DNA of 64,000 nt from Nocardioides nitrophenolicus (GTDB lineage: Bacteria > Actinomycetota > Actinomycetes > Propionibacteriales > Nocardioidaceae), in assembly GCF_016907515.1 (NCBI RefSeq), contig NZ_JAFBBY010000001.1, positions 2,232,001 through 2,296,000 on the forward strand. The letters run 5' to 3'. Below, piece by piece: positions 12,539 through 21,720 of the stretch (within the stretch, counting starts at the first letter, position 1; each line of letters starts with the position of its first letter). The notes beneath the pieces were generated by a model. That model did no database searches and was not told the origin of the DNA. It saw only the letters and a list, made by a program, of their open reading frames with translations. Made by a program: the position numbers and the translations under genes.

Positions 12539-14095
12539 TCAGCAGGTGAGCCCGTCCTGGGGCACGGTCCCGTCGATGAGGTAGGCGTGGACGGCGTCGT
12601 CGACGCAGCTGTTGGCCTTGTTGTAGGCGGTGTGCCCGTCGCCGTCGCGACTGACCAGGACCGCCGAGTCGAGCTGCTCGGCCATCGCCACCGCCTCGGC
12701 GTACGGCGTCGCGGGGTCACGGGTGGTGCCGAGCACCACGATCGGCGCGGCGCCGGAGCCGTCGATCTTCAGGTCGGGCTCGTCGGTGGAGGTGAACGGG
12801 ATGCCGTTGCAGGCGGTGAGGCCCCAGGCGAAGACGTCGCCGAAGGTGGGCGATGCCTTCTCGAAGTCGGGGAACTGCGCGGGGACCTCGTCGGGCGTGA
12901 TCGACCACGGGTCGTCGAGGCAGTTGATGACCGAGATCGCCTCGAGACTGTTGTCGGTGTAGGCGCCGTTGACCCGTGAGCCGTAGAAGTCGGAGAGCTG
13001 CAGCAGGGTCGAGCCGTCGCCGTCGAGCGCCTCCTTGAGCCCGTCGTCGAGGTAGGGCCAGTTGTCCTTGCTGTACAGCGGCAGGATCAGGCCGTAGAAC
13101 GCCAGCCCCACGGTCAGCTCGCGGCCCTCGGTGTCGCTGGTCTTCAACGGCGTCGCGTCGATCTCGGCGAGCAGGTCCTTGATCGTCTTCAGACCGGCGT
13201 CGACGCTGTCGCCCAGGAAGCAGTCGCCGTCGTCGACGCAGCTCTGGAGGTAGGACCGCAGCGCCGTCTCGAAGCCCTTGGCCTGGCTCAGCGCCCCGTC
13301 ACGCGGCGAGAGGGACGGGTCGACCGCGCCGTCGAGGACCATCCGGCCGACCTTGTCGGGGAACAGCTCGGCGTACGTCGCCCCGAGGCGGGTGCCGTAG
13401 GAGAAGCCGAAGTAGTCGAGCTGGTCCTCCTCCAGCGCGGCGCGCAGCACGTCCATGTCGCGGGCGGCCTCGACGGTGCTGACGTGGCCACCGACCGCGC
13501 CGGAGCGGGCCTGGCAGCCGGACCAGAACTCCTGGGAGTTCTCCTTCGCGGTCTCGACCTCCTCGGGCGTGTCGGGGTCGGGGTCGGCGGCGACGTAGGC
13601 GTCGAGGGCGTCGTCGCTGAGGCAGTCGACCGGCGCGGAGTCACCCGTGCCGCGCGGGTCGAAGCCCACGATGTCGTACGACGACCGGAGCGCGTCGGCG
13701 AAGTAGAAGTCGGCGTCCTTGGCGGTGTCCGTGCCGGGGGCACCGGGACCACCCGGGTTGACGACGAGGGAGCCGATCCGGTCGCCGGTGGCCCGCCGAC
13801 GCTCGACGGCGAGCTTGATCGAGCCCGCGCCCGGGTTCTGGTAGTCGATCGGCACGTCGAGGGTGCCGCACTCGTCGTCGTCGCAGCGGGTCCAGGTGAT
13901 CTTCTGGGCGTAGAAGTCCTCGAGGCTGCGCCCGTCGGGGCCCTCGGGAGTCGCCGGGTCGGAGGCCCGCGGGGTGGCCGGGTCCCGATCGTCGGAGTCG
14001 TCGCCCCCGAGCAGCACGATGCCGATGCCGACGGCTCCGGCCAGCACCAGGGCCCACACGGTGACGACCGCGACGATCAGGGTCCGCTTGCTCAC
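12539..14095 (-). CDS. Secreted alpha/beta hydrolase, tripeptidyl-aminopeptidase-like
   Basis: 518 residues. A membrane/signal segment (VVTVWALVLAGAVGIGIVLL) is followed by an Asp/Pro-rich linker and an alpha/beta-hydrolase of the SCO7095/TAP type. Visible motifs are the oxyanion region VVNPGGPGAPG, the nucleophile in GFSYGTRLG (Ser about 245), the acid in TTRDPATPY and the histidine in GDGHTAYN. A TAP_C-like domain ends the protein. Such enzymes remove N-terminal tripeptides or hydrolyse small esters outside the cell. A hydrolase at this place next to holB and tmk is also found in Streptomyces, so it belongs to the core neighbourhood. Confidence 0.93.
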   Translation of the reverse strand: MSKRTLIVAVVTVWALVLAGAVGIGIVLLGGDDSDDRDPATPRASDPATPEGPDGRSLEDFYAQKITWTRCDDDECGTLDVPIDYQNPGAGSIKLAVERRRATGDRIGSLVVNPGGPGAPGTDTAKDADFYFADALRSSYDIVGFDPRGTGDSAPVDCLSDDALDAYVAADPDPDTPEEVETAKENSQEFWSGCQARSGAVGGHVSTVEAARDMDVLRAALEEDQLDYFGFSYGTRLGATYAELFPDKVGRMVLDGAVDPSLSPRDGALSQAKGFETALRSYLQSCVDDGDCFLGDSVDAGLKTIKDLLAEIDATPLKTSDTEGRELTVGLAFYGLILPLYSKDNWPYLDDGLKEALDGDGSTLLQLSDFYGSRVNGAYTDNSLEAISVINCLDDPWSITPDEVPAQFPDFEKASPTFGDVFAWGLTACNGIPFTSTDEPDLKIDGSGAAPIVVLGTTRDPATPYAEAVAMAEQLDSAVLVSRDGDGHTAYNKANSCVDDAVHAYLIDGTVPQDGLTC

Positions 14096-14121
14096 ACTCA
14101 GCTCCTCGGGATCGGCTCAGG

Positions 14122-15273
14122 TCACCGCTGCGGCGCCTGCAATGCCACCATCATCGACTCCAGGGCCAAGGCCACCGGCACGTTGAACTCCAGCATCTGC
14201 TCGCGCGCGGCGAAGATCCACCCGATCCGGCGCAGGTTGAGCTCGGGCGTGGAGCTGGCCACGATCGCCTCGACCTGGTCGCGGATCTCCTCGTTGACCA
14301 GCGCGCCGGGAGCGCCGCTGGCGAGCGCGATCGCGTCGCGGTAGACCGACATCAGGTCGGTCAGCCCACGGTCGACGACGTCGAGGTGCCGGCGCTTGGC
14401 GCGGGTGCGCTGGCCCTTCTCGAGAGCGGCGAGCGCGGGAGCGTACTCCCGGGGTCGCCGGCCGCGCTCGACCACACCGTAGGCCGCGTCGAGGTCGGTC
14501 TTCTCCCGGGCGTCGAGCTCGGCGGTGATCGCGTCGGCCTCGTCCTTCGCGCTCGACGCGAGCCGGGTGGCGGCGTCCATGCAGCGCCCCAGGCTGGTGA
14601 GCCGGGCCGGCATCGAGACCACCTCCTGGCGGCGGGTGCGCACCGCCTCGTCGAACGCGAGGGCCCGGGCCCGGCCGATGTGGCCCTGACTCGCCCGGGC
14701 GGCGTAGAACGCCAGCGGCTCGCCGACGCCGCGCGCGACCAGGAAGCCGGCGACCTCCTCGGCCGTCGGCGTCGAGAGGGTCACCAGGCGACAGCGGGAC
14801 CGGATCGTCGGCAGCACGTCCTCGACGGTCGGCGCGCAGAGCATCCACAGGGTGCGGCCGTTGGGCTCCTCGATCGCCTTGAGCAGCGCGTTGCAGGCCT
14901 GCTCGGTGAGCCGGTCGGCGTCCTCGACGATCAGGATCTGCCACCGGTCGCCCATCGGGCTGAGCGAGGCCCGCCGGACCAGGTCGCGCACCTCGTCGAC
15001 GCCGATGGAGAGCTTCTCGGTGCGGACCACGGACACGTCGGCGTGAGAGCCGGCGAGGACCGTGCGGCAGTCGTGGCAGCCGTCGGGGCAGTCGGGCCCG
15101 ACCCCGCCCTGGGCACACTGCAGCGCGGCCGCGAAGGCGATCGCCGCATTGGACCGCCCCGAGCCCGGCGGGCCGGTGAACAGCCAGGCGTGGGTCATCC
15201 CCTGGCCGGCGACCGCCAGCTCGAGCGCGGTGATGACATGGCGCTGCCCGACGAGGGTGTCCCAGACGGTCAT
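14122..15273 (-). CDS. holB: DNA polymerase III subunit delta'
   Basis: 383 residues from the ATG at 15273, which overlaps the tmk stop by 4 bp. AAA+ clamp-loader features: Walker A variant FTGPPGSGRSN, a zinc module with four Cys (CAQGG, CPDGCHDC), Walker B-like ILIVEDADRL, sensor 1 near LWMLCAPTVEDVLPTIRSRC (arginine finger SRC). The P-loop lysine is replaced by Arg (GSGRS), as expected for a delta' subunit that does not hydrolyse ATP. Loads the sliding clamp during replication. Confidence 0.95.
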   Translation of the reverse strand: MTVWDTLVGQRHVITALELAVAGQGMTHAWLFTGPPGSGRSNAAIAFAAALQCAQGGVGPDCPDGCHDCRTVLAGSHADVSVVRTEKLSIGVDEVRDLVRRASLSPMGDRWQILIVEDADRLTEQACNALLKAIEEPNGRTLWMLCAPTVEDVLPTIRSRCRLVTLSTPTAEEVAGFLVARGVGEPLAFYAARASQGHIGRARALAFDEAVRTRRQEVVSMPARLTSLGRCMDAATRLASSAKDEADAITAELDAREKTDLDAAYGVVERGRRPREYAPALAALEKGQRTRAKRRHLDVVDRGLTDLMSVYRDAIALASGAPGALVNEEIRDQVEAIVASSTPELNLRRIGWIFAAREQMLEFNVPVALALESMMVALQAPQR

Positions 15274-15944
15274 GACCCGCTCCTCGTGGCTCGCATCAGC
15301 AGCGGCTCGACCCGGGCGGCGATCCGGTCGGCGATCTCCTGGATCGGGGCCCGGGCGTCGATCACGGCGTAGTGGTCGGGATTGCGGGAGGCGAGGTCGA
15401 GGAAGGACTGCCGCACCCGCTGGTGGAACTCCAGGCCCTCCCCCTCGATCCGGTCGCGCTCCTCGAACCGCCCCAGGCCCGCCTCCGGCTCCAGGTCGAG
15501 GACGACGGTCAGGTGGGGCCGCAGGTCGCCGGTCGCCCAGCGGGAGACGTCCTCGAGCTCGTCGCGGTCCAGCGCCCGGCCGGCGCCCTGGTAGGCGAGG
15601 GTGGAGTCGACGTAGCGGTCGGTGATGACCACCTCGCCGCGGGCCAGCGCCGGGCGCACCAGGGTCTCGACGTGCTCGGACTTGTCGGCGAGGTAGAGCA
15701 GGAACTCGGTCTTGTGGGCCAGCTCGCCGGTCTCGGGGCTGAGCACGATCCGCCGCATCTCCCGCCCGACCGGGGTGTCGCCCGGCTCGTGGGTGAGCCG
15801 CACGGCGTAGCCCGCCGCGGCCAGCCGGTCGCGCAGCAGCCGGGACTGGGTGGACTTGCCGCCGCCCTCGCCGCCCTCGAAGCAGACGAAGACCCCGGTC
15901 TCGGCGTACGCGCCGGGCCAGCGGGGGTGGGAGGGGATGGTCAC
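15270..15944 (-). CDS. tmk: Thymidylate kinase
   Basis: 224 residues. P-loop FEGGEGGGKST, the DR(Y/S) motif in VITDRYVDSTLAYQGAG, and a LID-like segment EERDRIEGEG. Converts dTMP to dTDP in dTTP synthesis. The enzyme has a Gly rather than Arg at the second P-loop variable position, and basic residues lie in the LID, as in E. coli-type enzymes. The start used has no perfect RBS, but shorter starts would lose part of the first strand. Coupled to holB by a 4-bp overlap. Confidence 0.96.
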   Translation of the reverse strand: MTIPSHPRWPGAYAETGVFVCFEGGEGGGKSTQSRLLRDRLAAAGYAVRLTHEPGDTPVGREMRRIVLSPETGELAHKTEFLLYLADKSEHVETLVRPALARGEVVITDRYVDSTLAYQGAGRALDRDELEDVSRWATGDLRPHLTVVLDLEPEAGLGRFEERDRIEGEGLEFHQRVRQSFLDLASRNPDHYAVIDARAPIQEIADRIAARVEPLLMRATRSGS

Positions 15945-16060
15945 GAGGTGAACCTACGAGACGGGTACGACACAAGCCACCGGAGGGTGGGACGACGTAC
16001 CGTGCCGGCGGGCTCGCTCCGAGTGGAGTGACGCCGGTTTCGGCGGGACTTGACGCGCAG

Positions 16061-16104
16061 TTCTGTCACTTGTCGGGCGTTGCAACGGCCGACAAGTGAC
16101 AGAA
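16061..16104. repeat. 44-bp inverted repeat with nested palindrome
   Basis: A perfect 16-bp inverted repeat (TTCTGTCACTTGTCGG / CCGACAAGTGACAGAA) surrounds a 12-bp centre that contains the palindrome CGTTGCAACG. It lies in the 199-bp gap between tmk and topA, overlaps the next palindrome by 3 bp, and is too elaborate for a simple terminator. It may be a REP-like intergenic repeat. Confidence 0.75.
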
Positions 16105-16125
16105 TCGCCGGTCGACCGGCGATTC
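16102..16125. terminator. 24-bp perfect palindrome after topA
   Basis: Two perfect 12-bp arms (GAATCGCCGGTC and its complement) with no loop bases, 18 bp beyond the topA stop. Can act as a terminator for topA; together with the adjacent 44-bp element it forms a double hairpin. Confidence 0.6.
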
Positions 16126-16143
16126 CTGCACCCCCGCGCGGCC

Positions 16144-18852
16144 TCAGGACTTCTTGGCCGACTTCTTCGCAGCGGTCTTCTTGGCGGTCGTCTTCTTCGC
16201 GGCCGTCTTCTTGGCCGGCGTCTTCTTCGCGGCGGTCTTCTTCGCCCCCCGCTTGGCCGCCTTCTTCGCCGGTCCCTTCGCCCGCCGCTCGGCGAGCAGC
16301 TCGGCCGCCCGCTCCAGCGTGATCGCCTCGACCGAGTCGTCCTTGCGCAGCGTGGCGTTGTACTCGCCGTCGGTGACGTACTCGCCGAACCGCCCGGCCT
16401 TCACGACCACCGGCTGCCCCGAGACCGGGTCGTTGCCGAGCTCCTTGAGCGGCGGGGCGGCGGCGGCGCGGCCGCGCTGCTTGGGCTGGCTGTAGATCTT
16501 GAGCGCCTCGTCGAGGGTGATCCCGAAGATCTGGTCCTCGCTGGTCAGCGAGCGGGAGTCGGTGCCCTTCTTCAGGTACGGGCCGTAGCGGCCGTTCTGG
16601 GCGGTGATCTCCTCGCCGTCCTCGCCGACGCCGACCACGCGCGGCAGCGCGAGCAGCTTGACGGCGTCGTCGAGGGTTACCGTGTCGAGGGACATCGACT
16701 TGAACAGCGAGCCGGTGCGCGGCTTCGCCGACTTCGGCGCGTCCTCGGGGAGCACCTCGGTGACGTAGGGGCCGAACCGGCCGTTCTTGGCCACGACCTG
16801 CAGGCCGGTCTCGGGATGGACGCCGAGGTCGATCTCCTCGCCGGCGGGGTTGGCGAGCAGCTCGACGGCCTTGGCGACGGTCAGCTCGTCGGGCGGCAGG
16901 TCGTCGGGGACGTTGGCGCGCTTGGCGAACGGAGCGCCGTCGTCGCCGGGGCCCTCGAGGTAGGGGCCGTACTTGCCGACGCGCAGGTGGATCCCGTCGT
17001 CCTCGCTGCCGACCGGGAAGGTCGCGAGCTCCTTGGCGTCGATGTCGCCGAGGTCGTCGACGAGCCGCTTCAGGCCGGCGAGCTGGTCGGAGCCGTAGTA
17101 GAACTCGGTCAGCTCCGCGACCCGGCTCTTGTCGCCGCGGGCGATGTCGTCGAGGACGTCCTCCATGCCGGCGGTGAACTGGTAGTCGATCAGCCGAGTG
17201 AAGTGCTCGGTCAGCAGCCGCACCACCGAGAACGCGATCCACGCCGGCACCAGGGCGGTGCCCTTCTTGTAGACGTACCCGCGGTTCAGGATGGTCCCGA
17301 TGATCGAGGCGTACGTCGAGGGCCGGCCGATCTGGCGGTCCTCGAGCTCCTTGATCAGCGTGGCCTCGGTGTAGCGCGCCGGCGGCTTGGTCTCGTGCCC
17401 GTTGGCGGACAGCGACGCGGCGGAGACCGCGTCCCCCTCCTGCAGGTTGGGCAGGCGGGTCTCCTGGTCGTCCTTGGCGGCGTTGTCGTCGGTGCCTTCG
17501 ACGTAGGCCTTGAGGAAGCCGTGGAAGGTGATCACGCGCCCGGACGCGGAGAACACCACGTCCTCGCCGCTGCTGGCCGCGCCGCCGAGCCGGATGGTCA
17601 CCGACTGGCCGACGGCGTCCTTCATCTGCGAGGCGACGGTGCGCATCCAGATCAGCTCGTAGAGCCGGAACTGGTCGCCGGTGAGGCCGGTCTGCGCCGG
17701 GGTGCGGAAGGAGTCACCGGCGGGCCGGATCGCCTCGTGCGCCTCCTGGGCGTTCTTGACCTTGCTGGCGTAGGTGCGGGGGGCGTCGGGCAGGTACTCG
17801 GCGCCGTACAGCTCCTGCACCTGCGAGCGCGCCGCGCCGATGGCGCTGCCCGACAGCGTGGTGCTGTCGGTACGCATGTAGGTGATGAAGCCGTTCTCGT
17901 AGAGCCGCTGCGCCACGCTCATCGTCACCGAGGCGCTCATCCCGAGCTTGCGGCTGGCCTCCTGCTGGAGCGTGGTGGTGCGGAAGGGCGGGTACGGCGA
18001 GCGGCGGTAGGGCTTGGCCTCGACCGAGCGGACGTCGTACGTCGTGTCGGCGAGCGCCGCGACGAGCGCCTCGGCGCGCCGCTGGTCGAGGTGGACGACG
18101 TCGGCCTTGGCCTTGAGCTGTCCGTCCTGCCCGAAGTTGGAGCCGGACGCGACGCGGGTGCCGTCGACGCTGTGGATCTTGGCGGGGAACATCCGCTGGT
18201 CGTGCTTGCTGCCGGCGTCGAAGGTGCCCTCGAGGTCCCAGTAGGAGGCGACCTTGAAGGCCATCCGCTCCTTCTCGCGGTCGACCACGAGCCGGGTCGC
18301 GACCGACTGCACGCGGCCCGCGGACAGCCCGGACATGACCTTGCGCCACAGCACCGGCGAGACCTCGTAGCCGTAGAGGCGGTCGAGGAGCCGGCGGGTC
18401 TCCTGGGCCTCGACGAGGTCCATGTCGAGCTCGCGCGGGTTGGCGGCGGCCTCCTGGATGGCGGCCTTGGTGATCTCGTGGAAGACCATCCGCTTGACCG
18501 GGATGTTCTTCGGCTTCAGCTCGTCGAGCAGGTGCCAGGCGATCGCCTCGCCCTCGCGGTCCTCATCGGTGGCGAGGAACAGCTCGTCGGCGTCCTTGAG
18601 CAGACTCTTGAGCTTGGAGATGTGGGACTTCTTGTCGCGGGGCACGACGTAGTAGGGCTCGAACCCGTTCTCCACGTCGATCGCCAGCCGACCCCACGGC
18701 TTGTCCTTGATCTTCGCCGGGGTGTCGGCCGCGTTGTTGGGGAGGTCACGGATGTGGCCGATCGACGACTCGACGACGTAGCCGTCGCCGAGGTAGCCGC
18801 CGATGGTGCGGGCCTTGGCCGGCGACTCGACGATGACCAACTTGTGGGACAC
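16144..18852 (-). CDS. topA: DNA topoisomerase I
   Basis: 902 residues. TOPRIM motifs (KLVIVESPAKA at the start, LATDEDREGEAIAWHL near 115), the active-site tyrosine region FITYMRTDSTTLS (about 325), and gyrase-like arches. Instead of zinc fingers the C-terminus has repeated TopoI_C_Rpt units (NGRYGPYLKKG, KAGRFGEYVTDG) and a long Lys/Ala tail (repeats of AKKTAAKKT) that in mycobacterial and Streptomyces enzymes gives processivity. Relaxes negative supercoils. Length and domain order are normal for Actinobacteria. Confidence 0.98.
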   Translation of the reverse strand: MSHKLVIVESPAKARTIGGYLGDGYVVESSIGHIRDLPNNAADTPAKIKDKPWGRLAIDVENGFEPYYVVPRDKKSHISKLKSLLKDADELFLATDEDREGEAIAWHLLDELKPKNIPVKRMVFHEITKAAIQEAAANPRELDMDLVEAQETRRLLDRLYGYEVSPVLWRKVMSGLSAGRVQSVATRLVVDREKERMAFKVASYWDLEGTFDAGSKHDQRMFPAKIHSVDGTRVASGSNFGQDGQLKAKADVVHLDQRRAEALVAALADTTYDVRSVEAKPYRRSPYPPFRTTTLQQEASRKLGMSASVTMSVAQRLYENGFITYMRTDSTTLSGSAIGAARSQVQELYGAEYLPDAPRTYASKVKNAQEAHEAIRPAGDSFRTPAQTGLTGDQFRLYELIWMRTVASQMKDAVGQSVTIRLGGAASSGEDVVFSASGRVITFHGFLKAYVEGTDDNAAKDDQETRLPNLQEGDAVSAASLSANGHETKPPARYTEATLIKELEDRQIGRPSTYASIIGTILNRGYVYKKGTALVPAWIAFSVVRLLTEHFTRLIDYQFTAGMEDVLDDIARGDKSRVAELTEFYYGSDQLAGLKRLVDDLGDIDAKELATFPVGSEDDGIHLRVGKYGPYLEGPGDDGAPFAKRANVPDDLPPDELTVAKAVELLANPAGEEIDLGVHPETGLQVVAKNGRFGPYVTEVLPEDAPKSAKPRTGSLFKSMSLDTVTLDDAVKLLALPRVVGVGEDGEEITAQNGRYGPYLKKGTDSRSLTSEDQIFGITLDEALKIYSQPKQRGRAAAAPPLKELGNDPVSGQPVVVKAGRFGEYVTDGEYNATLRKDDSVEAITLERAAELLAERRAKGPAKKAAKRGAKKTAAKKTPAKKTAAKKTTAKKTAAKKSAKKS

Positions 18853-18897
18853 GGGGACCTTCTCTACTACTCGTGCGCTGCCTGATTCGGCGGTTCA

Positions 18898-19110
18898 CGG
18901 TAGCGCGTGGTGTCGAGCGGCGTCGCGAGCGGCGTCCAGAGTGGTCGTCCGCAAGGCGGAGGAGGGAGGCGGGACGGAGTCCCGACGACCGACGACAACG
19001 CCACGGCCGGCCGCTCTGGGCGCCGCGCAGCAGGCGGTCGACACCACGCGCTGCCGGGAGGTAGCGCGTGGTGTCCAGTACCCATTCGCCTGGAGTCCAG
19101 AGTGGGCGGT
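18898..19110. repeat. MITE-like imperfect inverted repeat plus a third half copy
   Basis: Left arm 18899-18945 (GGTAGCGCGTGGTGTCGAG ... GCGGCGTCCAGAGTGG) and right arm 19008-19054 are about 80% identical in inverted orientation and enclose a 60-bp G-rich centre. A third, direct half copy follows at 19060-19105 (GGTAGCGCGTGGTGTCCAG ... GAGTCCAGAGTGGGC). The element fills the 259-bp gap between topA and the DUF2510 gene; no gene lies in it. Probably a dispersed non-autonomous repeat. Confidence 0.7.
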
Positions 19111-19111
19111 G

Positions 19112-20191
19112 TCAGCCCACCTCGAGCTGGCCGAACACCGCCTCGTTGGCGCTGATCAGGTCGTCGTGGCCGAGTGTGGCCATGCCGATGTAGATGCCGT
19201 ACGTCGCCGGGTCGCCGGTGTCGACCACGACCACGTCGGTCAGGTCACCCTCGGCCTGGACCTCGGGGGTGTCGACCCGCACCTCCGCGGTGATCCGGTA
19301 CGCCGGCTTGCCGTCGACGGTGATCTTCTCGTTGACCTTGTCGGTGCGGCCGGTGAAGCCGCTGTAGACGTCCTCGTCGCTCGTCAGGCACTGCATCACG
19401 ACCTCGGCCGCGGTCGCGATGTCGTCGAAGCCGTTGGCGCGCGGCAGCCCGCCGACGCCGGTCAGGCTGATCCAGCTCTCCTCGACCTGGGTGTACTGGA
19501 GCACGAACGCGTTCGCGAACGCGAACGACACCTGGTCCCCCGTCGCCAGCTGGTACGCCGGGTCGCGCGGGATGGTCAGCCCGCCGCCGCTCAGCTCGGT
19601 GGCGGCCGGGTCCGGCTCGGCAGCAGGGGCCGGGGAGCCACCGGTGCACTGGATGCCGGTGGGCTTGACCGTGCTGGAGGAGCCGTCGGTCGGCTCGGGG
19701 TCGCCGGACTTGTCGGTCGGGTCGGCCTTGTCGGTCTGCGAGCTGTCGTCGTCGGCCTTGCGGTCGCCGTCGTCGTCGCCGGTGAGGGCGCGGACGCCGA
19801 AGAAGCCGCCGACGCCGAGCAGCACCAGCGCGACCACCGCGGCGATCACGATGACGACCGTCTTGTTGCCGCCGCCGCCGCCACCCGGGGCGGGGGTGGG
19901 GCTCCACTGCTGGGGCTGGCCGCCGCCGTAGCCACCGCCGTAGCCACCCCCGTAGTCACCGCCGTAGCCCGCGGGCGGGGCGGGCGCGGCAGGCGGCGGG
20001 GTCGGGGCGGGCGGGGTCGGGACCGCGCCGTACTGCGTCGGGGCGGCAGGCGGCGGGCTCGCCGGCGGCTCGGCCGGGCGGGCGCCGGACGAGGGCTGGG
20101 AGGTGGTCATCTGGCTCCACGCCTGACCGTCCCAGTAGCGGTAGGTGTCGGGCGCCCCTGCGGGGTCGGGGTACCAGCCTGCGTTCGTCAC
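19112..20191 (-). CDS. DUF2510 membrane protein
   Basis: 359 residues. The N-terminal DUF2510 motif (AGWYPDPAGAPDTYRYWDG, 4-22) is followed by a Pro/Gly/Tyr-rich linker to about 110 (GGDYGGGYGGGYGGGQ), one membrane helix (VVIVIAAVVALVLLGVGGFF) and an Asp/Lys/Ser-rich stalk leading to a soluble extracytoplasmic domain. DUF2510 proteins are widespread in Actinobacteria; the domain is thought to act on the cytoplasmic side. Function unknown. Convergent or divergent partners give no further clue. Confidence 0.88.
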   Translation of the reverse strand: MTNAGWYPDPAGAPDTYRYWDGQAWSQMTTSQPSSGARPAEPPASPPPAAPTQYGAVPTPPAPTPPPAAPAPPAGYGGDYGGGYGGGYGGGQPQQWSPTPAPGGGGGGNKTVVIVIAAVVALVLLGVGGFFGVRALTGDDDGDRKADDDSSQTDKADPTDKSGDPEPTDGSSSTVKPTGIQCTGGSPAPAAEPDPAATELSGGGLTIPRDPAYQLATGDQVSFAFANAFVLQYTQVEESWISLTGVGGLPRANGFDDIATAAEVVMQCLTSDEDVYSGFTGRTDKVNEKITVDGKPAYRITAEVRVDTPEVQAEGDLTDVVVVDTGDPATYGIYIGMATLGHDDLISANEAVFGQLEVG

Positions 20192-20200
20192 GGGACCAGC

Positions 20201-21697
20201 CTACGAGTCCGCCGGGCTCAGGAAGCCCTCGGCGACCAGCTCGGCCAGCTCGGGCAGGTAGACCTCGCGCAGGCTGGCCGGGTCCCGCTCCAGCAGGTGA
20301 CCCACCGCGTCGACGAGCTGACCGAGCGGCAGCTCGCCGTCGCAGGCGCCCGCCACGGCGGCGACCACGGTGTCGACCTGGCGGGCGCGCCGGAAGCCGC
20401 GCTGCTGGCGCAGCACGATCGCCGCCGGGTCCTCGGCGCCGACCGGACCGCTGGTCTCCTGGATCACGTCCTCGCGGATCACCAGCCGGGTGTCGGCGTC
20501 CAGCGCGCCCGCGGCCCGCGCGGAGTCCGCCCAGGCCCCGATGGCCGGCGCGATCGGCTGCTCGACGTCGTAGGGCCACTCCAGGAGGTCCCGGGTCAGC
20601 GTGCCTGGAGCCGCGCCCGCCCGGCGGCGCAGGTTGACCCAGCCGAACCCGATGCCGCCGACCCCCTGCTCCTCGAGCCAGGACAGCCAGGTGTCGTAGC
20701 GGTGGGCGTACGACGCCGGGTCGCCACCCGTCGCCGGGTGGTGGCCGGCATCCTTGAGCCAGAGCTCGACGTACGACGCCGGGTCGAGCACCTCGCGCTG
20801 CACCACCAGCGCGTCGCACTCGTCGGGCAGCCAGGTCGCCAGCCGCTCGTCCCAGGGCCGGTCGCGGTCGATCACCCAGTTGGCGAGCACCTGGCACCAG
20901 CCGCCGTCGGTGAGGTGGTCGGGCGCGGTGCGCACGATGTGCTCGACGACCTGGTCGCCGGGCAGCCCCGAGTCGCGGTAGACCAGCCGCTCGCCGGTCG
21001 CCGGCGAGATCACGAACGGCGGATTGGTCGCGATCAGGTCGAACCGCTCGCCGGCCACCGGCGCGAAGAACGAGCCGTCGCGGACGTCGATCTTGTCGTC
21101 CACGTCGTTGAGCGCCGCGTTGAACCGCGCCATCGCCAGCGCTCGCTGGTTGACGTCGGTCGCCACCACCCGGTCGCTGTGGGTGGCCAGGTGGAGGGCC
21201 TGGACGCCGCAGCCGGTGCCGAGGTCAAGCGCGGTGCCGACGTCGTGGCGGAGGGTCAGCTGGGCCAGGCTGGACGACGCCGGGCTGATCCCGAGCACGT
21301 AGTCGCCGGTGACCCGCGTCGCGATCCCGTCGAGCCCGGGCGTCAGGTCGCTGACGACCCACAGGTCGCCCTCCTCGCTGGCGTAGGGCCGCACGTCCAG
21401 CCGCGCGGCCACCTCACCGACGCTCTGCGCCAGCGCCCCCGCGTTGGCCAGCCTGTCGACCAGGCCCGGCAGCGCGCGCTCGGCCTCGTCGACCGACACC
21501 GAGGTCTGGAGCAGGAACAGCCGCACCAGCGTGGCCAGCGGACTCCCGTCCGTCGTACGCCGGCGGCCGGGCGTGGTCTCGTTGCGCGAGAGCGCCTGGT
21601 GGGCCTCCGGGCCGAGCAGCTCGCTGACCGCGTCGTAGGTGAAGTCGGCGGCGAGCAGGGCGTCGCGCAGCGGGGCGGCGAGGGAGAGCGGCAGCAC
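20201..21697 (-). CDS. Class I SAM-dependent methyltransferase with N-terminal accessory domain
   Basis: 498 residues. The SAM-binding motif I is DLGTGCGVQALHLA (about 155) and the substrate loop is ATNPPFVISP (about 225), so the enzyme belongs to the NPPF group that methylates amide or base nitrogens (PrmC/RlmG-like). The N-terminal 140 residues are an uncharacterised helical domain typical of the actinobacterial version. The C-terminal third is a separate domain. Substrate (release factor, ribosomal RNA or DNA) cannot be decided from the sequence. Confidence 0.88.
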   Translation of the reverse strand: MLPLSLAAPLRDALLAADFTYDAVSELLGPEAHQALSRNETTPGRRRTTDGSPLATLVRLFLLQTSVSVDEAERALPGLVDRLANAGALAQSVGEVAARLDVRPYASEEGDLWVVSDLTPGLDGIATRVTGDYVLGISPASSSLAQLTLRHDVGTALDLGTGCGVQALHLATHSDRVVATDVNQRALAMARFNAALNDVDDKIDVRDGSFFAPVAGERFDLIATNPPFVISPATGERLVYRDSGLPGDQVVEHIVRTAPDHLTDGGWCQVLANWVIDRDRPWDERLATWLPDECDALVVQREVLDPASYVELWLKDAGHHPATGGDPASYAHRYDTWLSWLEEQGVGGIGFGWVNLRRRAGAAPGTLTRDLLEWPYDVEQPIAPAIGAWADSARAAGALDADTRLVIREDVIQETSGPVGAEDPAAIVLRQQRGFRRARQVDTVVAAVAGACDGELPLGQLVDAVGHLLERDPASLREVYLPELAELVAEGFLSPADS

Positions 21698-21720
21698 GGG
21701 ACAACGCTAGTCGGCGGGGC

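Noticed and set aside
16096..18885. 929-codon open frame opposite topA
   Set aside because: High GC keeps the antisense frame open; topA on the other strand is certain and the antisense product has no recognisable domain.
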